Part shown: piece by piece, positions 1 through 6,897 of the stretch
How positions within the stretch are numbered: the stretch's first letter is position 1
How the letters are laid out: each line of letters opens with the position of its first letter
Origin: Acidimicrobiales bacterium
Lineage (GTDB): Bacteria > Actinomycetota > Acidimicrobiia > Acidimicrobiales > VFJN01
DNA length: 36,120 bases
Assembly: GCA_035316325.1 (NCBI GenBank)
Contig: DATHJB010000181.1
Coordinates: 1 to 36,120 of the forward strand
Direction: 5' to 3'
Position numbers and translations under genes: made by a program
The notes under the pieces: generated by a model
The model's input: the letters and a program-made list of their open reading frames with translations, nothing else
The model's database searches: none
What the model was told of the DNA's origin: nothing

Positions 1-722
1 GAGCTCGGCTGGTCGATCGACCCCTCGGGGACGCACTCCCGCATCACGTCGAAGGCGGCCTCCTGCTCCTCGTCGGTGAGCAGGTCGACGGGGTTGACGG
101 TGACGTCGTCGCCCGCCTCGATCCGCACCTCGGCCAGGCGCGCCAGGCCGATCACGTCGAGGATGCCGCGGGCCATGCAGCGGGCCTGGTCGAGGCTGAA
201 GTTGCCGTCGGAGCCCTCGTGGATGGCGGTGGCGAACTCCTCCACCACCTGGTCCGACGAGTCGTCGGGGTCCGTGGTCGTGGTGGTGGTCGTCGCTTCC
301 GTGGTGGAGGTGGTGGTCGTGTCGGTGGCCTCGTCGTCGCCGTCGTCCTGACCGGTGAGCACGACGAGGATGCCCGCCACCAGCGCCAGCACGACGACAC
401 CGAGCGCCACCAGGAGCGCCGTCGAGCGCCCGCCACCGTCGCCGTCGCCGCCGGTCGGTTGGGCCGCGAAGTGCTGGGGTGCCGGCTGCGGCTGGGGTGC
501 CGGCTGGGGCTGTGGCTGTGGCTGCGGCTGGGGTTGTGGCTGGGGCTGCGGTTGCGGTTGCGGCGTCGGGGGAGTCGGGGTCGCCGGCCGGGCGGGACCG
601 GCGAGCGGGTCGACGGAGGCCACGCCCCGGTCCGCCACGTCGTCGGTCCAGCGCGTGCCGTCCCAGAAGCGGTGCTCGTGGCGGCCCGTCGGATCGGGCT
701 GCCATCCCGGTGCGGCGCTCAT
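1..722 (-). CDS. DUF2510-domain membrane protein, C-terminus cut by window edge
   Basis: The open frame reads from an ATG at 722 leftward off the window, so the 3' end is missing; 240 codons are visible. The N-terminus has the Trp-rich DUF2510 pattern (GWQPDPTGRHEHRFWDGTRW), a short actinobacterial domain common at the start of membrane proteins. A Pro-Gln dipeptide repeat follows, then one membrane segment rich in Val/Leu/Ala, a Thr-rich spacer, and an outer domain with a Cys in RCMARG. I infer a cytoplasmic N-terminus and an exported C-terminal domain; the Thr-rich stretch looks like a wall-spanning linker. Function is unknown. It is divergent from the hydratase-like gene with only 57 bp between the starts. 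Confidence 0.8.
   Translation of the reverse strand, partial: MSAAPGWQPDPTGRHEHRFWDGTRWTDDVADRGVASVDPLAGPARPATPTPPTPQPQPQPQPQPQPQPQPQPQPAPQPQPAPQHFAAQPTGGDGDGGGRSTALLVALGVVVLALVAGILVVLTGQDDGDDEATDTTTTSTTEATTTTTTTDPDDSSDQVVEEFATAIHEGSDGNFSLDQARCMARGILDVIGLARLAEVRIEAGDDVTVNPVDLLTDEEQEAAFDVMRECVPEGSIDQPS
470..566 (-). repeat. Pro-Gln dipeptide-coding tandem repeat
   Basis: A run of imperfect 6-base units of the CAGCCG/CAGCCC type (minus strand) encodes alternating Pro and Gln in the DUF2510 protein, just before its membrane segment. The codon variants within the run suggest expansion followed by drift. It is coding low-complexity sequence and not a CRISPR, since there are no spacers. Confidence 0.75.
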
Positions 723-779
723 TCCGAGGACATCGTAAGCAGTTCCGTCGTGTTGGCGACGTCCGACTACGTTCCCCTG

Positions 780-1508
780 ATGATCCGCAGCGAGGTGACC
801 GGCAACGTCCTCGAGCTCACGATCGACCGGCCGGACCGTCGCAACGCGGTGGACCACGCCATGCTCGACGTGCTGGCCGTGCGGCTGGCCGAGCCGGCGA
901 CCGAGGGCATCCGGGTGGCGTTGCTCACCGGGGCCGACGGGCACTTCTGCGCCGGCGCCGACCTCACCGGCGTCGAGGACCAGGCCTTCCTCGACCTCCT
1001 GCAGCAGGTGCTGGAGCGGCTGGCCACGGCCCCGTTCGTGACGATCGCCGCCGTCGACGGTGTCGCCCTCGGTGCCGGCACCCAGCTGGCGGTGGCCTGC
1101 GACCTGCGGGTCGCCACCGAGCGGGCGACGTTCGGCATCCCCGCTGCCAAGCTCGGCCTGGCCGTCGACACGTGGACGGTCGGCCGTGTCGCCCTCCTCG
1201 CCGGGCACGGCACCGCCCGCTCGATGCTCCTCGCCGCCGACGTGATCGACGGCGCCCGCGCCCACCAGCTGGGCCTGGTGCAGCGGCTCGGCACGCTCGA
1301 CGACGCCCGGGCCTGGGCCACCGAGGTCGCGGCCCTCGCCCCGCTCACCATCCAGGCCCACAAGGCAGGCCTGCAGGCGGCGAGCACCCCGCCCACGGCG
1401 ACGCCGGCGGCCACGTCGGCCCGCGACCGGGCATGGGCCAGCGCCGACCTGAAGGAAGGCCTCGCCGCGTTCCGCGACCGCCGGCCCCCGTCGTTCAACG
1501 GCCGCTGA
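780..1508 (+). CDS. Enoyl-CoA hydratase/isomerase family protein lacking both catalytic glutamates
   Basis: A 242-residue crotonase-fold protein of typical length. The substrate-CoA and oxyanion-hole signatures are present (HFCAGADL and GVALGAG, then CDLRVAT). At the position of the first catalytic Glu of true hydratases (GGGCELA) this protein has GAGTQLA. At the second (PEI) it has PAAK. Both acid/base residues are therefore replaced, so water addition to enoyl-CoA is unlikely. It may be an isomerase, a lyase with other chemistry, or a non-catalytic acyl-CoA binder. I chose the ATG at 780, which gives the usual short N-terminus; the frame stays open far upstream but there it is antisense to the DUF2510 gene. 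Confidence 0.85.
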   Translation: MIRSEVTGNVLELTIDRPDRRNAVDHAMLDVLAVRLAEPATEGIRVALLTGADGHFCAGADLTGVEDQAFLDLLQQVLERLATAPFVTIAAVDGVALGAGTQLAVACDLRVATERATFGIPAAKLGLAVDTWTVGRVALLAGHGTARSMLLAADVIDGARAHQLGLVQRLGTLDDARAWATEVAALAPLTIQAHKAGLQAASTPPTATPAATSARDRAWASADLKEGLAAFRDRRPPSFNGR

Positions 1509-1510
1509 GG

Positions 1511-1565
1511 CCCGAAACTTCGACAGGAACGGTCGCTATGGCGCCGTCTCCGTCGAGATTTCGGG
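1511..1565. terminator. Long hairpin at convergent gene ends
   Basis: Arms at 1511-1532 and 1544-1565 pair at 17 of 22 positions, and all mismatches are transitions that allow wobble or A-C pairs. An inner CGC-TATG-GCG closes the loop. It begins two bases after the hydratase stop, and its right arm covers the last codons of the rhodanese gene from the other strand. There is no T-tract, so it would be a bidirectional, non-canonical terminator. Confidence 0.6.
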
Positions 1566-1949
1566 GGTGACGAAGCGCAGCCAGGCCTGGTAGCCGCCGT
1601 CCAGGTCGGTGGCGCGGTGGAGGCCCAGCGACTGGAGGCTGGCAGCCGCCAGCGACGACGCGTAGCCCTCGTCGCACACCACCACCACCTGCTGGTCGTG
1701 GTCGCGCACCTCGGGGAGCCGCCACGGGCTCGTCGGGTCGAGCCGCCACTCCAGCACGTTGCGCTCCACTACCAGCGCGCCCGGCAGCTCGCCGTCGCGC
1801 GATCGCAGCGACGCCGGCCGGGTGTCGACCACGAGCCCGCCGCCCGCCACGACGGCGTCCAACTCGCCAGGCCCGGGCCGGGGCGGCAGCCCTGCCCGCA
1901 CCTTCTCCAGCAGCTCGTCGATGGCGGCGGGCTCGTGGACCTCGCTCAT
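1536..1949 (-). CDS. Rhodanese-like sulfurtransferase domain protein
   Basis: A 137-residue single rhodanese domain. The active-site loop is CDEGYASS with the nucleophilic Cys at residue 92, followed by the family's DLDGGYQAWL ending. VDTRP near residue 41 is the usual structural motif. Rhodaneses carry persulfide sulfur on this Cys. The ATG at 1949 overlaps the stop of the upstream cysteine dioxygenase (ATGA), so the two are translationally coupled. With the sulfonate monooxygenase further upstream, it likely handles sulfane sulfur or sulfite-thiosulfate exchange during cysteine or sulfonate breakdown; that role is inferred from context. Confidence 0.85.
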   Translation of the reverse strand: MSEVHEPAAIDELLEKVRAGLPPRPGPGELDAVVAGGGLVVDTRPASLRSRDGELPGALVVERNVLEWRLDPTSPWRLPEVRDHDQQVVVVCDEGYASSLAAASLQSLGLHRATDLDGGYQAWLRFVTPEISTETAP

Positions 1950-2512
1950 GACGCCGCCCGCACCCGAGCCGGGTGGAGCAGGTTGGCGCCGTGCCAACCC
2001 GACAGCACCGGCGACTCGTGCTCCAAGCGCACGGTCTCGTCGGGTTGCCAGGTGTCGGGGTCGTAGTAGGTCATCTGGCTCAGCGGTGGGGAGTAGACGT
2101 GGATGCTGGTGGCGGGGGTGTCCTCCCGGTTGAGCACGTCGTGGACCACGCCCGGTCCCAGCCGCAGCATGTTGCCGGGCAGCAGCCGCCGCCGGTTGCC
2201 GAGGAGGTTGACCTCGACCAGCTCGCCCTCGGTCACCAGCACCGCGGCCGCCGAGCCGCCGTGGTCGTGGGGCCGCACGTGCTGGCCCGACGTCCAGCCG
2301 ATGACCCACACCTCGTAGGCCTCGGTGGCGAGCAGCCGCACGGGCCGGCGCTGCGACGGGTCGTGGCACACCAGGTGGCGCCAGGACTCGGGCACCTCGG
2401 CGATGCCGGCGGCGATGTCGGCCAGCAGCCCCAGCGGCAGGGGCTCGGGGCGGGCCGGTGGGACGTCCGGCTCGGGGTCGCTCAGCTGAGGGAGGGCTGC
2501 AGGGGCAAGCAT
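1946..2512 (-). CDS. Cysteine dioxygenase family protein
   Basis: A 188-residue cupin. It has the iron-binding His pair in RPHDHGG (H82, H84) and the third His in GPGVVHDV (H124), the 3-His set of thiol dioxygenases. Cysteine dioxygenase oxidises cysteine to cysteine sulfinate. The central GWTSGQ and EGELVEVNL stretches fit the bacterial CDO family. The ATG at 2512 lies inside the end of the upstream monooxygenase gene (31 bp overlap), and no good later start exists. It sits in the middle of a three-gene sulfur operon. A related thiol such as 3-mercaptopropionate could be the substrate; the sequence does not settle this. Confidence 0.85.
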   Translation of the reverse strand: MLAPAALPQLSDPEPDVPPARPEPLPLGLLADIAAGIAEVPESWRHLVCHDPSQRRPVRLLATEAYEVWVIGWTSGQHVRPHDHGGSAAAVLVTEGELVEVNLLGNRRRLLPGNMLRLGPGVVHDVLNREDTPATSIHVYSPPLSQMTYYDPDTWQPDETVRLEHESPVLSGWHGANLLHPARVRAAS

Positions 2513-3608
2513 TCGACGTCTCCAGGGTCTTCCGATGTGGTGAGCAGGCCCGCCGTGCGCAGTCGGGGGATCACGCCCTCGCCGAACCACCACGCCTCCT
2601 CCAGGTGGGGTTGGCCCGAGAGGACGAAGTGGTCGAAGCCGACGGCGGCGTACTCCGCGATGCGTTCGGCGACCTCGTCGTGGCTGCCCACGAGCGCGGT
2701 TCCGGCTCCACCGCGCACGAGGCCGAACCCGGCCCACAGGTTGGGCGCGACGACGAGGTCGGACCGACGGCCGTTGTGCAGCGCCGTCATTCGCTGCTGG
2801 CCGACGGACTCGTTGTAGGTGAGGTGCTTCTGGGCCCGGGCGACGACGTCGTCGGGCATGGCGTCGAGCAGGCGTTCGGTCTCGCGCCAGGCGTCCTCGG
2901 CCCGGTCGCGGGAGATGACGTGGAGGCGGATGCCGAAGCGGATGTCCCGCCCCGCGGCCGCAGCCCGTTCCCGCACGTCGGCCAGCTGCGCGGCGGTGTC
3001 GGCCGGGGGTTCGCCCCAGGTGAGCCAGACGTCGGCGTGCCGGGCCGCGGTGGCCTTGCCGGCGTCGGAGGAGCCGCCGAAGAAGATCAGCGGCTCCGGC
3101 TCCGGGCGGGCCAGGACGGTGGCGCCGGCGACCTTGTAGTGCTCGCCCTCGAAGTCGAACGGCCGGCCGCTCCAGGCACCTCGCACCACCTCGATGAACT
3201 CGCCGGTGCGGTCGTAGCGGGCGTCGTGGTCGAGCCAGTCGCCGAAGCTGCGCTGCTCGGCGGCGTTCCCGCCGGTGACGATGTTCAGGAGCACCCGGCC
3301 GCCGGACAGGCGCTGGAACGTGCTGGCCTGCTGGGCGGCGAGCGTGGGGAGATGAAGCCGGGCCGGAAGGCGACCAGGAACCGCAGCCGCTCGGTCTCGC
3401 GGATCAGCGCTGCGGTGGTGAGCCAGGCGTCCTCGCACCAGGTGCCGGTGGGCGTGAGCACGGCGTCGAAGCCGACGGTCTCGGCGGCCTTGGCGACCTG
3501 GGCGAGGTAGTCGAGCGTGGCGGGGCGGCGCGCCTCGACCGGCCCGAAGCCGACGACGTCACGGGAGTCGCCCGCCGTCGGCAGGAACCAGTGCAGCGAG
3601 ATGCCCAT
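2482..3608 (-). pseudogene. LLM-class FMN-dependent alkanesulfonate monooxygenase (SsuD-like), frameshifted
   Basis: The N-terminal part (from ATG 3608) and the C-terminal part (to the stop at 2482) of one SsuD-like protein lie in two frames. The first frame reads RFLVAFRPGFISP and then goes out of family. The second resumes with TLAAQQASTFQRLSGG. The break is at a C4 run on the coding strand (G4 at 3346-3349 on the plus strand); one added C restores ISPTLAAQ. The repaired protein is about 375 residues, close to the E. coli SsuD length of 381, and keeps NIVTGGN, FGGSSDAG and WLTWGEPP. SsuD-type enzymes use FMNH2 and O2 to release sulfite from alkanesulfonates. It is first in the operon with CDO and rhodanese. 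The shift may be a sequencing error or a genuine mutation. Confidence 0.85.
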
Positions 3609-3624
3609 GGGTCACGCCCTTCCG

Positions 3625-3637
3625 TTGTTCCGAACAA
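3625..3637. promoter_or_regulatory. 13-bp perfect palindrome upstream of the sulfur operon
   Basis: TTGTTCCGAACAA has 6-bp arms around one central base. It lies 17 bp upstream of the monooxygenase start and 77 bp upstream of the alkyltransferase-like start. Position and symmetry suggest an operator for the minus-strand sulfur operon. No regulator gene for it is recognisable next to it. Confidence 0.45.
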
Positions 3638-3646
3638 TTCCGACTA

Positions 3647-3665
3647 GGTAGGTCACCTTTCTACC
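3647..3665. promoter_or_regulatory. Second inverted repeat in the same divergent region
   Basis: GGTAG at 3647-3651 and CTACC at 3661-3665 are inverted, and the self-complementary heptamer GGTCACC (3651-3657) lies between them. It is closer to the plus-strand gene, so it could serve either promoter. The statistical support is weak because the arms are short. Confidence 0.3.
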
Positions 3666-3713
3666 GTGCCGAGTCCGGCACCACAAGTACCGGCTGCGGC
3701 AGACTCCGGTCGG

Positions 3714-4001
3714 ATGACCGGGACGGAGTTCGAGGAGGCCGTGGCGCGGGTGCTGGCCACCGTGGGGCCGGGCGAGGTCGTGACCTACGGCGAGGTGGCG
3801 GTCGAGGCCGGGTATCCGGGTCGGGCCCGGGCGGTGGGGCGGTTCCTGGCCGAGCACGGCGGCGACCATCCCTGGTGGCGGGTGGTGACGTCGACCGGCC
3901 GCCTGGTGCCGGGCCACGAGGTGACCCAGGCCGCCCGGCTGCGGGCCGAGGGCGTCGAGGTGGTCGACACCGCCCGGGTGCGGTTCCCCAAGGCTCGCTG
4001 A
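3714..4001 (+). CDS. Alkyltransferase-like (ATL) protein, MGMT DNA-binding domain
   Basis: A 95-residue protein matching the C-terminal DNA-binding half of O6-methylguanine methyltransferase. VVTYGEVA and the Arg-finger region GRARAVG are present. The active-site PCHRV of real methyltransferases is PWWRV (residues 53-57), so the acceptor Cys is Trp. ATL proteins bind O6-alkylguanine without repairing it and hand the lesion to nucleotide excision repair. Most ATLs read PWHRV, so the second Trp in place of His is less usual. I chose the ATG at 3714, which starts just before the domain; an in-frame GTG at 3666 would add 16 residues. Confidence 0.85.
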   Translation: MTGTEFEEAVARVLATVGPGEVVTYGEVAVEAGYPGRARAVGRFLAEHGGDHPWWRVVTSTGRLVPGHEVTQAARLRAEGVEVVDTARVRFPKAR

Positions 4002-4007
4002 CTCGGG

Positions 4008-4460
4008 CTACAGCGTGAGCGACGCGGCGACGGCGGCGCCGAGCTCCCAGGCGGCGTCGAGGTCGGCCTTCGTGGGTGGGCCGATCAGCCGGAGCGGGGG
4101 CTGGACGGCCTTCCAGCGCAGGCCCGTGACCACCTTCTCGACCGACGCGACCGCGCCGTCGACGTCGTTGTTGCCGTGGACCCACAGGCCGTAGGGGCGG
4201 CCCACCGTGGCGTCGAGGACGGGGTAGTAGACGGTGTCGAAGAAGTGCTTCAGGGCACCCGACATGTAGCCGAGGTTGGCGGTGGTGCCCAGGAGGTAGC
4301 CGTCGGCCTCCAGCACATCGGTGACGGTGGCGCCCAGCGCCGGGCGGGCCACCACGTCGACGCCCTCGATCTCCGGCGCCGTCGCCCCCGAGCGCACCGC
4401 CTCGAACAGGCTGTGCAGGGCAGGGGAGGGTGTGTGGTGGACGAGCAGCAGTCGGGGCAT
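4008..4460 (-). CDS. Flavodoxin-like / NADPH-dependent FMN reductase family protein
   Basis: A 150-residue flavodoxin-fold protein. The N-terminal LLLVHHTPSPAL is the phosphate-binding loop position after the first strand. DGYLLGTTANLGYMSGALKHFFD is the typical FMN isoalloxazine-contact region of WrbA-like and flavodoxin-like proteins (here residues 53-75). PYGLWVHGNND fits the third loop. It probably binds FMN and carries electrons or reduces a small acceptor; the partner is unknown. It is convergent with the ATL gene (6 bp apart) and follows the sortase gene by only one base, so it may be the second gene of that transcript. Confidence 0.8.
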   Translation of the reverse strand: MPRLLLVHHTPSPALHSLFEAVRSGATAPEIEGVDVVARPALGATVTDVLEADGYLLGTTANLGYMSGALKHFFDTVYYPVLDATVGRPYGLWVHGNNDVDGAVASVEKVVTGLRWKAVQPPLRLIGPPTKADLDAAWELGAAVAASLTL

Positions 4461-4461
4461 G

Positions 4462-5403
4462 TCAGAAGTTGGCGGGCAGGAGCCGGGAGAAGTTCTCGAA
4501 GAAGAAGAACAGCGTGATCAGGAAGAAGAGCGTGCCGACCACGTAGGCCAGCCACGCCTGGGGCAGGCGCTGCGACACCAGCCAGGCGATCACCCAGATG
4601 AGGGCGCAGGCGAGTGCGAGCAGGAGGGCGGGCCAGACGGCGGCCCCCTCCCCGGACAGCCCGCCCACGAGGCCGACGGTGGCGCTCTCCTCGTCCGCCG
4701 GGTCGGCCGGGTCGGTGGACGGGTCGGGTAAGGGCGTGGGCGTCGGGGCGGGGATCGGCGCCGGCGCCACGTTCGGGGCCAGCTGGGCGACCACCACGAT
4801 GCGCTGGCGGGCCGAGTACTTGGGGTTGCAGGCGGTGAGCGTGAGGCGGTTGTCGCCGAAGTCGTCGAGCACCTCCACCTCGTCGGGGCTCACGACCTGG
4901 GTGTCGCTCACCTCGTAGCGGAACGACCCCTGCCGGGTGGTGACCAGGATCTCGTCGCCGGGGTCGAGCTCGTCGATGCGGTTGAACGGCGCCCCGTAGG
5001 TCGTCCTGTGCCCGGCGATGGCGGCGTTGCCGGGCTGCCCGGGCATGGGGCTGTCGGGGTAGTGGCCCGGCCCCCGCTTGAGGTCCGACACCGAGACGCC
5101 CTCCACCACGATCTTGTCGACGCCGATGTCGGGGATGGCCAGGCGGGCGGTGGCGTCGCCGTCGGGCGGCGGCGGCGGGGCGGTGGGAGTCGGTGCCCCG
5201 GCGACGGTCGTGGCCGGCGACGACTCGGCGGGATCGATGCCGGCGTCGGTCAGGGCGGCGTCGAACTCGCTCTCCAGGTCGTCCTGCGCCCGGGCCTCCT
5301 GGATGCCCGTCCCCCACAGCTGGTAGGCCACGAACAGCAGGATCAGCACGCCCGCGGTGATGAGGGTTCGCCCCACCATGCCGAGGGCCCGGGCCGTTCG
5401 CAC
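4462..5403 (-). CDS. Class E sortase with C-terminal double membrane segment
   Basis: The protein has an N-terminal membrane segment (about residues 14-29), a Pro/Thr-rich linker and a sortase beta-barrel. The catalytic His is H132 in IAGHRTTYG, the Cys is C192 in TLTACNPKYSARQR, and the active-site Arg lies in the following ARQR. Sortases cleave a C-terminal sorting signal of secreted proteins and attach them to the wall; class E is the usual housekeeping form in high-GC actinobacteria. A second Pro-rich linker (about 210-240) and two more membrane segments (about 256-276 and 284-303) follow, which typical class E enzymes lack. I chose the GTG at 5403 because it puts RTAR directly before the membrane segment; GTG 5433 and ATG 5379 are also in frame. 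Confidence 0.88.
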   Translation of the reverse strand: MRTARALGMVGRTLITAGVLILLFVAYQLWGTGIQEARAQDDLESEFDAALTDAGIDPAESSPATTVAGAPTPTAPPPPPDGDATARLAIPDIGVDKIVVEGVSVSDLKRGPGHYPDSPMPGQPGNAAIAGHRTTYGAPFNRIDELDPGDEILVTTRQGSFRYEVSDTQVVSPDEVEVLDDFGDNRLTLTACNPKYSARQRIVVVAQLAPNVAPAPIPAPTPTPLPDPSTDPADPADEESATVGLVGGLSGEGAAVWPALLLALACALIWVIAWLVSQRLPQAWLAYVVGTLFFLITLFFFFENFSRLLPANF

Positions 5404-5519
5404 GGCATCGCAACCTACCCGCCGAGCCCCCACGGCTTGAGGCCACCACGGTCCGCAGTGTCGGAGGTCACGGCGCTTTGGTCCGCGCGCGGCACCCTCA
5501 GTAGCCTCCCAGGGTCGCC

Positions 5520-6239
5520 ATGGAGCTGGTAGTTCACTTCCGTGCCGCCGTCGCGCTGCTCGGGCGGTTTCCAGCGCTTGCCGGCATCGATCTCGATGTC
5601 GCCCAGGGTCAGATCGTCCTCCTCCGCGGCCCCAACGGCGCAGGCAAAACCACTCTTCTGCGCGCCTGCGCGGGTCTGGTGCCGGTGGTCGACGGCGTCG
5701 CCGAGGTGCTGGGCTGCGACGTGCGCCGCGACCCCCGGGCGGTGCGGGGCCGGGTCGGGCTGCTGGGCCACGGCGCCGGGCTCTACGACGACCTGACCGT
5801 GGCCGAGAACGTCCGCTTCTGGGGTCGGGCCGGCCGTGCCGAGGCGGCCGACGTCGCCGCCGCGCTCGGGCTCCTCGGCCTCGACGGGCGCCTGCGCGAC
5901 GTGTCCGCCGCCAAGCTGTCGGCCGGCCAACGGCGTCGCACCTCGCTGGCCTGCCTGCTGGCCCGCCGCCCCCAGCTGTGGTTGCTCGACGAGCCCCACG
6001 CCGGGATGGACGCCGCGGCCCGCGACCAGGTCGACGCCCTGGTGCGCCAGGCCGTGGCGCAGGGGGCGACCGTCGTCTTCTCCTCCCACGAGACCGACCG
6101 GGCCACGGGCCTCGCCGACCGGGTGGTCGAGATCACCGGCGGCACCGCCCATGTCGATGCCGAACCCGAACCCGCCCCCACGCCTCCACCCGGGCCCGAG
6201 CCCGGCACCAGCGAGAAGGTGACGGCCGATGTGGCGTGA
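5520..6239 (+). CDS. ccmA: Haem exporter ATP-binding protein CcmA
   Basis: A 239-residue ABC ATPase. Walker A is GPNGAGKTT (37-45), the signature is LSAGQ (133-137), Walker B is LWLLDE (153-158) and the switch His is H190 in SSHE. CcmA works with CcmB, C and D to release haem-loaded CcmE in System I cytochrome c maturation. It is first in a nine-gene operon. Its stop lies inside the next gene (11 bp overlap), which supports coupled CcmA-CcmB synthesis. The last 30 residues are Pro/Glu-rich and outside the family domain. Confidence 0.93.
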   Translation: MELVVHFRAAVALLGRFPALAGIDLDVAQGQIVLLRGPNGAGKTTLLRACAGLVPVVDGVAEVLGCDVRRDPRAVRGRVGLLGHGAGLYDDLTVAENVRFWGRAGRAEAADVAAALGLLGLDGRLRDVSAAKLSAGQRRRTSLACLLARRPQLWLLDEPHAGMDAAARDQVDALVRQAVAQGATVVFSSHETDRATGLADRVVEITGGTAHVDAEPEPAPTPPPGPEPGTSEKVTADVA

Positions 6240-6894
6240 CGTGGCGCTGGTGGCCGGGCGCGACCTCCGCATCGAGCTGCGCAGCCGGGTCGCCACCAAC
6301 CAGGTGGCGCCGTTCGCCCTGCTGGTGCTGATCCTGTTCGCCTTCGCGCTCGACCCGGACACCGGCGTCCTCGAGTCGGCCACCCCCGGCCTCTACTGGA
6401 TCGTGGTGCTGTTCAGCGGCACCCTCGCCGTGTCGCGCAGCGGTTCGGTCGACGAGGCCGACGGCGTCGGCGACGCCCTGCGCCTGTCGGGCCTCGCCCC
6501 CGCGGCGGTGTTCCTCGGCAAGGCTGCCGCCGTGGTCGCCCAGCTCCTGGTGTTGGAGCTGGTGCTGGTCGGGGCCGTGGGCGTGCTCTACGACGCCCCC
6601 CTCGCCGGCTTCCCCCTGATGACCGCCACCTGCCTGGCCGCCACCGTGGCCATCGCCGCCACCGGGGTGCTCTACAGCGGCCTGGTCGCCGGCCTGCGGG
6701 TGCGCGACACGCTGCTGCCACTGCTGCTGCTCCCCGTCCTGGCCCCCGTCCTGATCGGCGCCACCCGCGCCTTCGAGGACGCCTTCGGGGCCGACGGCAT
6801 CCGCGGCTGGGAGTGGTGTGGGCTGGTGGTTCTGTTCGCTGTCGTCTACGTCGTCGCAGGCTGCCTGGCCTACGGCGCGCTCCTGGAGGGCTAG
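6229..6894 (+). CDS. ccmB: Haem exporter membrane protein CcmB
   Basis: A 221-residue, very hydrophobic protein with about six membrane segments, the usual size and topology of CcmB. The N-terminal ARG-like cytoplasmic region (AGRDLRIELRSR) and the SGTLAVSRSGSVDEADG loop match the family's pattern of a short charged loop after the second segment. It forms the membrane part of the CcmAB transporter. The start overlaps the end of ccmA by 11 bp and ccmC begins three bases after its stop. Confidence 0.9.
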   Translation: MWRDVALVAGRDLRIELRSRVATNQVAPFALLVLILFAFALDPDTGVLESATPGLYWIVVLFSGTLAVSRSGSVDEADGVGDALRLSGLAPAAVFLGKAAAVVAQLLVLELVLVGAVGVLYDAPLAGFPLMTATCLAATVAIAATGVLYSGLVAGLRVRDTLLPLLLLPVLAPVLIGATRAFEDAFGADGIRGWEWCGLVVLFAVVYVVAGCLAYGALLEG

Positions 6895-6897
6895 TCC

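Noticed and set aside
470-566. A CRISPR-like or regulatory repeat
   Set aside because: The units are 6 bases long without spacers and encode a Pro-Gln linker in frame.
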